This document shows positions 1 through 5,261 of a DNA stretch of 5,261 nucleotides, one piece after another. The notes below the pieces were generated by a model. It was not told the origin of the DNA, did not search any database, and saw nothing but the letters and a program-made list of their open reading frames with translations. A program made the position numbers and the translations under genes. This DNA comes from Chloroflexota bacterium (GTDB taxonomy: Bacteria > Chloroflexota > Dehalococcoidia > Dehalococcoidales > UBA2162): the NCBI GenBank assembly GCA_016202525.1, contig JACQOM010000014.1:1-5261 (forward strand). Reading direction: 5' to 3'. Position 1 is the first letter of the stretch. Each line of letters begins with the position of its first letter.

Positions 1-285
1 ATGCCGGAGATAGAAGCTTTTTACCAGGAACAGAAGACCAAAGATATCATTATTATCGGCATCGATATCCTCGAACCGGAAAAGGTAGTCAAAGATTTCG
101 TCGAGGGCAACAAATATAGCTGGACCTTCGTTATCGACACTACGGGTGAGGTAGCCAACGCTTACCGCGTCACCGGCATACCTGCCAGCTTTTTCGTGGA
201 TAGAGAAGGGGTAGTCCGTGCCACGTTTGTCGGCGCAATGACCAAATCAGACATGGAGACACAGCTAACCAAAGCCACGAGATAG
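1..285 (+). CDS. TlpA/ResA-like thiol-disulfide oxidoreductase, C-terminal part (5' end outside window)
   Basis: This is the C-terminal portion of a thioredoxin-fold protein of the TlpA/ResA/AhpC-TSA group, which in most bacteria are membrane-anchored or exported and reduce or exchange disulfides outside the cytoplasm. The visible 94 residues begin with MPEIEAFYQE. In this family that segment directly follows the active-site WCxxC helix (typically ...WCPPCRxEMPEI...), so the Met at residue 1 is very likely internal and the signal or anchor segment plus the CxxC lie upstream. Visible landmarks are a core strand around residues 15-22 (IIIIGIDI), the 'VIDTTGEVANAYRVTGIP' stretch (44-61) with the family's cis-proline at Pro61, and the following strand and turn 'SFFVDREGVV' (63-72). 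The gene ends at TAG 283-285, 31 bases before the next gene on the same strand, suggesting shared transcription. Fold assignment is firm. The redox activity cannot be confirmed because the catalytic cysteines are not visible. Confidence 0.85.
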   Translation: MPEIEAFYQEQKTKDIIIIGIDILEPEKVVKDFVEGNKYSWTFVIDTTGEVANAYRVTGIPASFFVDREGVVRATFVGAMTKSDMETQLTKATR

Positions 286-316
286 AACGAGTTTATTGTA
301 TCGAGGCAATTGTTAA

Positions 317-1555
317 TTGATAGCGAATAACAAGCAGAAATTATTTTACGGCTATATCATAGTCATCGCTTCTGTCTTTATAATTTTCTTAATGCACGGC
401 TCCTCCAGCACTTATGGAGTCTTTTTTAAGCCGTTACAAAACGAATTCGGCTGGAGCCGGACGATAATCTCCGGCGCCAACTCGCTGGCCTTTCTCATGG
501 AAGGACTGTTTTCCATCGGCGTCGGTCGGCTGAGCGATAGATTTGGTCCCCGCATCGTGATAGCCATCTCCGGCTTTATCATCGGCCTGGGCTTTTACCT
601 TTTGTCTCAAACTCATGCCATATGGCAGCTATATTTATTCTATCCGGTGATAGTGAGCATGGGCACCGCCGCCGGCAACGTTGTGCTGCTATCAACAACC
701 GCCCGGTGGTTTACCAGAAGGCGGGGGCTCATGATTGCTATAGTCAAGGTCGGCACCGGCGCCGGTATGACAGCGATGCCGCTGGTGGCTACCTGGCTTA
801 TCTCAAGCTATGGCTGGCGTAATTCCTACGTTTTCATCGCCATTACCGCTATGCTAGGGATAGTGGCCGCCGCCCAGCTGATGAGACGGGACCCGGGTCA
901 AAAAGGCCTACAGCCGTACGGTGCCGACAAATCAACAACCGGTGATTCATATCCAGAGGACACCGGTTATACTCTTCAGGAGGCGGCTCGCACCAGACAA
1001 TTCTGGATGCTATGCGGCATCTATTTACTGCTTCTAATTGTTACCACCAGCATGACCCTCCATATCGTCCCCCGTGCTCTGGACCTCGGACTGACAGCAA
1101 CACAAGCTGCTGGAGTGCTGTCCACAATCGGTGGTGTCAGCATGCTGGGCCGGGTGGTAATGGGTAGTGTCAGCGATAGAATTAGCTGCCGGCGGGCCCT
1201 GGTTATCTGTTTCATGATATTACTGGCGGCTCTTTCCTGGCTCCAGTTCGCCGATGAACTGTGGAAACTATACCTGTTCGGTGCGGTCTACGGTTTTGCT
1301 CACGGCGGCTTTTTTGCAGTAATCGCTCCGCTAATAGCCGAGTTATTCGGCACCAAAGCGCACGGTACAATTTACGGCGCTTCCCTATCAATCAGCCATA
1401 TTGGCGGCGCCATCGGGCCTACTGCCACCGCCCGCATCTTCGATGTTACCCGGAGCTATCAGCTCGCTTTTCTAATCCTGCTTATCATCGGCGTCAGCGC
1501 ATTTCTGCTGTCTACCCGGCTCAAGCCGCTCAAAGCTGAAGGACAAGCTAAGTGA
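317..1555 (+). CDS. MFS transporter, YcxA/monocarboxylate-carrier-like (first of tandem pair)
   Basis: This is a 412-residue polytopic protein of the major facilitator superfamily, a 12-helix secondary carrier in the cytoplasmic membrane. The N-terminal 'FYGYIIVIAS' (10-19) is the typical opening of helix 1 in the YcxA/MCT-like branch. It is followed by 'FFKPLQNEFGWSRT' (36-49) and the MFS loop 2-3 motif 'GVGRLSDRFGPR' (68-79) with key Asp74. The basic, hydrophilic central loop spans about 190-228 ('RRDPGQKGLQPYG...'), and helix 7 begins near FW 229-230. The C-terminal half repeats the loop motif as 'GRVVMGSVSDR' (278-288). The start is TTG 317: it keeps the whole of helix 1, and GAGG at 303-306 sits 10 bases upstream. 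The next Met in frame (residue 26) would cut helix 1 in half. The substrate is unknown; this branch includes carriers for monocarboxylates, oxalate/formate and other small organic anions. It overlaps the next gene by four bases. Confidence 0.9.
   Translation: MIANNKQKLFYGYIIVIASVFIIFLMHGSSSTYGVFFKPLQNEFGWSRTIISGANSLAFLMEGLFSIGVGRLSDRFGPRIVIAISGFIIGLGFYLLSQTHAIWQLYLFYPVIVSMGTAAGNVVLLSTTARWFTRRRGLMIAIVKVGTGAGMTAMPLVATWLISSYGWRNSYVFIAITAMLGIVAAAQLMRRDPGQKGLQPYGADKSTTGDSYPEDTGYTLQEAARTRQFWMLCGIYLLLLIVTTSMTLHIVPRALDLGLTATQAAGVLSTIGGVSMLGRVVMGSVSDRISCRRALVICFMILLAALSWLQFADELWKLYLFGAVYGFAHGGFFAVIAPLIAELFGTKAHGTIYGASLSISHIGGAIGPTATARIFDVTRSYQLAFLILLIIGVSAFLLSTRLKPLKAEGQAK
1539..1543 (+). promoter_or_regulatory. 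Ribosome binding site for second MFS gene, inside the first
   Basis: AAGGA lies 8 bases before GTG 1552 and within the last codons of the first transporter. It decides the GTG start over the ATG at 1561 and, with the GTGA stop/start overlap, supports translational coupling of the pair. Confidence 0.65.
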
Positions 1556-2862
1556 CCGGGATGAAAGAGTGCAGGCCGCGCTATTTTTACGGCTGGAACA
1601 TTGTGGCGGCTTCTTTTGTGGCACAGCTCAGCTACGCGGAACACCGCTCATCAGTGCTGGGCTTTTTCTTCAAGCCCTTCCAGAGTGAATTCGGCTGGAG
1701 CCGCACCGCTATCGCCACCGTCATGAGTATTTCACGGCTGGTTGAAGCGTTAATCGCTCCCATCATCGGGCCTCTGGTCGATAAGCATGGACCCCGGGTG
1801 CTGATGCCCATCGGGGCTATTATCGTCGGCCTGGCTATGATGGGGATAACCCGGATTAACGCCATCTGGCAGTTTTACATGCTGAGGGGCGTCGTGGTAG
1901 CCACAGGCTTTGTCCTGATGAGCGACCTGGTAACCACTGTCTCCATCAATAACTGGTTTGTGCGTAAGCGTGGCCGCGCCATCGCCATCGCCCGCAGCGC
2001 GGGTAACCTGAGCAACATAATCATGACACCGGTCACCATCTTTATCATCGCCTCCTCCGGTTGGCGGACAATGTTTGTCATTTTTGCTGTTATTACCTGG
2101 CTTGCCGTCCTGATTCCATCGTCCATCTTGATGCGCCGGCGGCCGGAGGATATCGGGCTACACCCGGACGGAATCGAACCCGGCACCAACGACCACAACA
2201 CTCCCCAGCAGCAAGAACCCGCCATAATTACTGCCCCTTTAGCTCCGGAACCGGTATGGAGTCGCCGTGAAACCTTAATGACCGGAACCTTCTGGCTGTT
2301 ATCTATTGCCTTCGCCATCGATAGCATGGCCTTTCAGGGAATTAACCTGAGCCTGGCTCCTTACATTCAGGACCTGGGCTACAGCGATACCATGCTGGCA
2401 GCCGTCGTCACTTTTCGAGCCATCATTATGACGTTAGCGGTTTTGTCGATGGGACTCATTGCCGATTATGCCCACGGCCCCATGGTCAGAACCATACCCT
2501 TCGTTATTCAGGGCATAGGGGCTTTTCTTTTCCTCTGGGCTAAAGAGCCTGTCTACCTATGGATAGGAGTGGCACTATACGGCGCGGGTAATTCGGGTGT
2601 ACAGCTTATTCAAGAGGTCATCTGGGCTAACTATTTTGGCCGTCTAAGCCTGGGATTGGTACGTTCACTGGCTTATCTAGCAGCCTTCGGGCCCGGCGCC
2701 GTCGGACCTATCGCAATGAACGCTGTCTTCGACATCACGGGCTCATACCGGCCAGCATTTATGGTGATTACCGGCTTATTCGCTGTAGCCGCCATTATGG
2801 TAACTATAGCTAAACCTCCCAGGGCCAGGCGCCATGCCACCGCCGAGATAACAGCCCGCTAG
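1552..2862 (+). CDS. MFS transporter, YcxA/monocarboxylate-carrier-like (second of tandem pair)
   Basis: This is a 436-residue, 12-helix major facilitator carrier, paralogous to the gene just upstream. It shares the opening 'YFYGWNIVAASF' (11-22), the block 'FFKPFQSEFGWSRT' (39-52) and the loop 2-3 motif 'GPLVDKHGPR' (73-82, Asp77). The central loop (about 195-246) starts with 'RRRPEDIGLHPDG', a hallmark of this branch. 'WANYFGRLSLG' in the C-terminal half is likewise typical. The GTG start at 1552 overlaps the previous stop (GTGA), and AAGGA at 1539-1543 lies 8 bases before it. The in-frame ATG at 1561 would be 17 bases away, so GTG is preferred. Coupled translation with the first carrier is likely. 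Differences from the first copy are a charged E30-H31-R32 cluster inside predicted helix 1 and a degenerate second-half loop motif ('GLIADYAHGP', 301-310). The substrate is unknown. The tail is basic (PPRARRH). Confidence 0.9.
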   Translation: MTGMKECRPRYFYGWNIVAASFVAQLSYAEHRSSVLGFFFKPFQSEFGWSRTAIATVMSISRLVEALIAPIIGPLVDKHGPRVLMPIGAIIVGLAMMGITRINAIWQFYMLRGVVVATGFVLMSDLVTTVSINNWFVRKRGRAIAIARSAGNLSNIIMTPVTIFIIASSGWRTMFVIFAVITWLAVLIPSSILMRRRPEDIGLHPDGIEPGTNDHNTPQQQEPAIITAPLAPEPVWSRRETLMTGTFWLLSIAFAIDSMAFQGINLSLAPYIQDLGYSDTMLAAVVTFRAIIMTLAVLSMGLIADYAHGPMVRTIPFVIQGIGAFLFLWAKEPVYLWIGVALYGAGNSGVQLIQEVIWANYFGRLSLGLVRSLAYLAAFGPGAVGPIAMNAVFDITGSYRPAFMVITGLFAVAAIMVTIAKPPRARRHATAEITAR

Positions 2863-2895
2863 CAGACTCCCCCGTATTACAAAAAGCAATTCCCG

Positions 2896-2923
2896 ATGAA
2901 ATATCAGGCGCAAAGTGTATAAT
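2896..2923 (+). promoter_or_regulatory. Sigma-70-like promoter for phosphofructokinase gene
   Basis: A perfect -10 hexamer TATAAT is at 2918-2923. ATGAAA at 2896-2901 matches four of six -35 consensus positions, with a 16-base spacer. The predicted transcription start is around 2930, giving a leader of about 50 bases. It lies in the 119-base gap after the transporter pair, so it probably separates the pfk unit from the upstream operon. I found no clear intrinsic terminator in the gap, so some read-through is possible. Confidence 0.6.
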
Positions 2924-2970
2924 AGTATAGACATAAGACAACTGCCTGGTGCGGGTTATTCCTGTGAAAC

Positions 2971-2975
2971 GGAGG
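2971..2975 (+). promoter_or_regulatory. Strong ribosome binding site fixing the pfk start
   Basis: GGAGG lies 6 bases before ATG 2982. This favours ATG 2982 over the in-frame GTG at 2949, which would add 11 residues, has no comparable Shine-Dalgarno, and would place the ribosome site inside the coding region. Confidence 0.8.
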
Positions 2976-2981
2976 GTGCGC

Positions 2982-4031
2982 ATGGAAAAGAAGAAAAGGA
3001 TTGGCATTTTGACCGGCGGGGGAGATTGTCCGGGACTCAATGCCGCCATCAGGGCCGTTACTAAGTCAGCCATTATGCGGGGTTATGATGTCATCGGCAT
3101 TCAAAACGGCTGGAAGGGCCTGCTCGATAACGAAACCATGACACTCGACAGAATCAACACTTCTGGAATAATCGATAGGGGAGGCACCATCCTGGGCATT
3201 TCCAGAGTCAGCCCTTTTGCCATTGAGAATGGAACGAAAAAGGTTTTTGATAGATTCAACAAATTAGGACTGGGAGCCGTGGTAGTACTGGGAGGAGAGG
3301 GCACCCTGAGCGTAGGCGGCAAACTATGCAAAATGGGGCTGCCGGTAATAGGAATACCTAAGACAATCGACAATGACGTGGCGGAGACGGACTTTACAAT
3401 AGGATTTCAGACTGCTGTCCAGATTGCCACCGATGCCCTGGACAGGCTGCGCTCGACGGCGGAAAGCCACCACCGGGTTATGCTCCTCGAGGTAATGGGG
3501 CGGTACGCCGGCTGGATTGCCACTTACGCCGGTATGGCTAATGGAGCCGATGCTATCCTGATTCCGGAGATACCCATGAATGAAGCCAGAATAAAGGCAT
3601 TCTGCCGGATGCTAACCACCAGAAAAGAGAGGGGGGTAAATTTCAGTATTGTGGTGGTGGCTGAAGGAACGACGCTCGAAGGGAAGATAGTAAAACTACC
3701 CGAAACAGACCCTTCCAGAGCCAAGGATTCAACCCGGTTAGGCGGCATTGCCAACGTCCTGGAGAAGATTATTCAGCAGAGAACGAGCCTGGAGACCAGG
3801 GTATCCTCACTGGGTTATGTCCAGCGGGGGGGGACGCCGGTAGCCTATGACCGTAGCCTGGCGACCGCTTTCGGCGTCAAAGCGACAGAACTGGTTGAAC
3901 GCAAAATCTTCGGCGTTATGACCTCGCTTAAGGGCAACAGGATTACTTCCGTGCCGCTGGAAGCGGTACAGGACAAAACCAAAACGGTGAACATGGGCAT
4001 TTACCACGTAGCCGAATACTTCTTCGGCTAG
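2982..4031 (+). CDS. pfkA: 6-phosphofructokinase (PfkA superfamily, group III-like, mixed donor signature)
   Basis: This is a cytoplasmic glycolytic enzyme phosphorylating fructose 6-phosphate to fructose 1,6-bisphosphate, 349 residues from ATG 2982. Family motifs run in order. 'GGGDCPGLNAAIR' (12-24) is the nucleotide/phosphate loop, followed by 'GGTILG' (67-72) and 'GGEGT' (104-108). 'PKTIDND' (126-132) contains the catalytic Asp130 and metal-binding Asp132. 'EVMGR' (170-174) and 'IPE' (194-196) are sugar-phosphate contacts, and 'QRGGTPVAYDR' (281-291) is the sugar-phosphate site across the subunit interface. The residues aligned to E. coli Gly104 and Gly124 are Gly107 and Lys127. Gly at 104 is the ATP-type state and Lys at 124 the pyrophosphate-type state, a combination known in actinobacterial group III ATP enzymes. 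ATP use is therefore my tentative reading; pyrophosphate (reversible) use cannot be excluded. The length is slightly above the 320-residue E. coli type. An 8-G run encodes part of the QRGG motif. The gene has its own promoter and a strong ribosome site. Confidence 0.95.
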   Translation: MEKKKRIGILTGGGDCPGLNAAIRAVTKSAIMRGYDVIGIQNGWKGLLDNETMTLDRINTSGIIDRGGTILGISRVSPFAIENGTKKVFDRFNKLGLGAVVVLGGEGTLSVGGKLCKMGLPVIGIPKTIDNDVAETDFTIGFQTAVQIATDALDRLRSTAESHHRVMLLEVMGRYAGWIATYAGMANGADAILIPEIPMNEARIKAFCRMLTTRKERGVNFSIVVVAEGTTLEGKIVKLPETDPSRAKDSTRLGGIANVLEKIIQQRTSLETRVSSLGYVQRGGTPVAYDRSLATAFGVKATELVERKIFGVMTSLKGNRITSVPLEAVQDKTKTVNMGIYHVAEYFFG

Positions 4032-4041
4032 TCCCGAATAA

Positions 4042-4066
4042 GTTTGAACCCTATTTTAGTTCAGAC
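4042..4066 (+). other. Imperfect hairpin downstream of pfk
   Basis: GTTTGAAC (4042-4049) pairs with GTTCAGAC (4059-4066) in an 8-base stem with one G-U pair and a 9-base loop (CCTATTTTA), starting 10 bases after the pfk stop. The following bases (GATTAGATGG) are not a T-run, so it is not a canonical intrinsic terminator. It could be a weak terminator, an mRNA 3'-end stabiliser, or chance. Confidence 0.35.
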
Positions 4067-4087
4067 GATTAGATGGTATTATATAAA
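4060..4087 (+). promoter_or_regulatory. Possible promoter for beta-CASP nuclease gene
   Basis: This AT-rich stretch offers TTCAGA (4060-4065, four of six -35 matches), a 16-base spacer and TATAAA (4082-4087). An overlapping alternative is an extended -10, TGGTATTAT (4074-4082), without a good -35. Either would start transcription just upstream of the ribosome site at 4099. The -35 would overlap the hairpin's right arm. AT-rich intergenic DNA often shows such matches by chance. Confidence 0.4.
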
Positions 4088-4098
4088 AAATCCAATCT

Positions 4099-4102
4099 GG
4101 AG
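4099..4102 (+). promoter_or_regulatory. Ribosome binding site supporting the TTG start at 4111
   Basis: GGAG lies 8 bases before TTG 4111. An in-frame stop (TAA 4084-4086) precedes it and no ATG or GTG lies between, so TTG is the only start that keeps the full first strand. The ATG at 4103 is in another frame and stops after seven codons. Confidence 0.7.
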
Positions 4103-4110
4103 ATGTTACA

Positions 4111-5261
4111 TTGCCGATTAAGCTAAGTTTCCTCGGCGCAGCCTCTAATGTTACCGGTTCCCGATATCTTTTAGAAGCCAACAACACCCGGCTCTTGATT
4201 GACTGCGGCCTTTACCAGGAAAGAGACTTCAAGTACCGCAACTGGGAACCTTTTACTGTGCCGCCATCTTCCATCGATGCCGTCCTGCTGACCCATGCTC
4301 ATGTCGACCACTGCGGTCTGGTACCCAAGCTGGTCCGTGACGGCTTCCGGGGTCGGATTTATTGCCACAGTGCCACCTGTGAGATTGCCCAGATAATACT
4401 GCTGGATGCGGCGCACCTCCAGGAAGAAGATACCGCTTTCAAAAAAAGGCGGCACGAACGGGAGAAAAGAAAGGGACCCTTCCCGGAGATTCCCCTCTAC
4501 ACTGCCGACGACGCCCGGGCTGCTTTTCCCCTGTTTGTACCTGTTAACTATGAGCAGGACATCCCGTTAGGTGACGGCATTAAAGCTACTTTCCATGATG
4601 CCGGTCACGTGCTCGGCTCTTCCATGATAAAAATTACGGTCAGCCAGCCCGGTGTAGACAGGTCAATCATTTTCTCCGGCGATGTCGGCAGAAGAGATAG
4701 ACCGATATTGCACGACCCAACCCATTTCAGCCAGACAGATTATGTGGTCATTGAATCGACATATGGAGACAGAATACACCAGCAACCTATCGATATCGGT
4801 GACGAACTGGCTGAAATCGTCAATGCAACCTGGAAAGCACGCGGTAACCTAATCTTACCCAGCTTTGCCCTGCAGCGCAGTCAGGAAATCCTGTACCACA
4901 TGAATAAACTGCTGATGGAAGACCGCATACCGCACCTGCTGGTCTTTCTGGATAGCCCGATGGCGATAAGCATCACCGAGGTATTCAAACGCCACAGTGA
5001 ACTGTTCGACAAGGAGATGTTCCGCCTAATGCATCAGAATAAATCGCCCTTCGACTTTCCCGGGCTTAAAATGGTCCAGACAACAGATGAATCAAAAGCG
5101 CTTAATCATATATCAGGTACTATCATGATAATAGCCGGCTCGGGAATGTGCACCGGGGGCAGAGTAAAGCACCACCTGGTCACGAACATCACCCGACCCG
5201 AAAGCACAATACTCTTCCTGGGGTATCAGGCAATCGGTACACTGGGCCGGCAGATTGTAGA
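4111..5261 (+). CDS. Beta-CASP metallo-beta-lactamase-fold ribonuclease (CPSF/TTHA0252-like), 3' end outside window
   Basis: This is a probable zinc-dependent RNA-processing nuclease of the MBL-fold/RNA-specificity-domain family, cytoplasmic. 383 codons are visible and the frame is open to the window end; relatives are about 430-470 residues. The start is TTG 4111 (MPIKLSFLGAASNVTGS). MBL motifs are LIDCG with Asp31 (motif 1), HAHVDH at 62-67 (motif 2, metal ligands), His166 in DAGHVLGS (motif 3) and Asp191 in FSGDVGR (motif 4). The beta-CASP insert begins with motif A Glu215 in 'ESTYGDR'. It continues through 'PSFALQRSQEIL' (250-261), 'SGMCTGGRVKHHL' (344-356) and 'LGYQAIGTLGR' (370-380), all family hallmarks. 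The histidines of motifs B (SAHAD-type) and C should lie beyond the edge. A basic linker (111-121, KKRRHEREKRK) may contact RNA. It lacks N-terminal KH domains, unlike archaeal aCPSF1. RNase activity is inferred from family; some members remain uncharacterised. Confidence 0.93.
   Translation, partial: MPIKLSFLGAASNVTGSRYLLEANNTRLLIDCGLYQERDFKYRNWEPFTVPPSSIDAVLLTHAHVDHCGLVPKLVRDGFRGRIYCHSATCEIAQIILLDAAHLQEEDTAFKKRRHEREKRKGPFPEIPLYTADDARAAFPLFVPVNYEQDIPLGDGIKATFHDAGHVLGSSMIKITVSQPGVDRSIIFSGDVGRRDRPILHDPTHFSQTDYVVIESTYGDRIHQQPIDIGDELAEIVNATWKARGNLILPSFALQRSQEILYHMNKLLMEDRIPHLLVFLDSPMAISITEVFKRHSELFDKEMFRLMHQNKSPFDFPGLKMVQTTDESKALNHISGTIMIIAGSGMCTGGRVKHHLVTNITRPESTILFLGYQAIGTLGRQIV

Noticed and set aside
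1..285. Complete 94-residue protein starting at ATG 1
   Set aside because: The sequence begins exactly where TlpA-like proteins continue after their CxxC helix, so the Met is internal and the gene is cut by the window edge.
622..822. Alternative-frame plus-strand open frames within the transporters (also 1261-1539 and 2061-2270)
   Set aside because: All sit inside well-supported genes, encode Arg/His/Cys-rich sequence typical of shifted frames, and have no family resemblance.
1875..2327. 150-residue minus-strand open frame
   Set aside because: It lies entirely antisense to the second transporter, has no recognisable domain or ribosome site, and its composition mirrors the membrane-protein codons opposite it.
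2949..2981. Upstream GTG start for pfk adding 11 residues
   Set aside because: It has no Shine-Dalgarno, while ATG 2982 has GGAGG at ideal spacing and matches the usual short N-terminus before the GGGDCPG loop.
2863..2981. Riboswitch, small gene or intrinsic terminator in the gap between transporter 2 and pfk
   Set aside because: Only the promoter and ribosome site are supportable; I saw no stable GC-rich hairpin with a T-run and no short frame with a good start.
4171..4455. Minus-strand 94-residue open frame
   Set aside because: It is antisense to the metallo-beta-lactamase region of the nuclease, whose catalytic HAHVDH motif is encoded on the plus strand at 4294-4311.
1..5261. Mobile elements, CRISPR array, tRNA/rRNA genes
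   Set aside because: There are no transposase or integrase genes, no regularly spaced repeats, and no cloverleaf or rRNA-like segments; the only notable DNA repeat is the 17-base identity between the two transporter genes, explained by paralogy.

Overview
The window is a dense, one-directional stretch of bacterial chromosome. All five supported genes are on the plus strand, gaps are short, and base composition is moderate (roughly 50-55% GC by eye). Three of the four visible gene starts are non-ATG: TTG, GTG and TTG. The mix of a tandem pair of YcxA/monocarboxylate-type MFS carriers, an actinobacterial-style 'GGEGT...PKTIDND' phosphofructokinase and a CPSF-like beta-CASP nuclease suggests an uncultured environmental anaerobe. 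Chloroflexota (Dehalococcoidia-like) is my best guess, from general impression only; no marker gene here proves it. I see no mobile element, CRISPR array, tRNA or rRNA.

Layout. Positions 1-285 hold the C-terminal part of a TlpA/ResA-type thioredoxin-fold protein whose beginning, including the CxxC site, lies left of the window. After 31 bases come two paralogous 12-helix MFS transporters (317-1555 and 1552-2862). They overlap by four bases (GTGA) and are probably translationally coupled. These three genes look like one transcription unit, continuing from upstream.

A 119-base gap (2863-2981) carries a good sigma-70-like promoter with a perfect TATAAT and a strong GGAGG ribosome binding site. 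It starts a separate unit at 2982-4031, a 349-residue 6-phosphofructokinase with a mixed phosphoryl-donor signature (Gly at the E. coli 104 position, Lys at 124). A 79-base AT-rich gap (4032-4110) follows, with an imperfect hairpin and a plausible promoter. Then a beta-CASP metallo-beta-lactamase-fold ribonuclease-like gene starts at TTG 4111 and runs off the right edge at 5261.

How the genes fit together. The left half is membrane and envelope related: a redox protein plus two exporters or importers for small, probably anionic, organic compounds. The right half pairs a glycolytic enzyme with a probable RNA-processing nuclease. That pairing recalls the reported association of PfkA with RNase J/Y in Bacillus, but here adjacency is the only evidence. 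I did not find a convincing undescribed system. The points most worth checking are the donor-site chemistry of the PFK, an 8-G tract inside its conserved QRGG motif, the divergence within the coupled transporter pair, and the pfk/beta-CASP neighbourhood.
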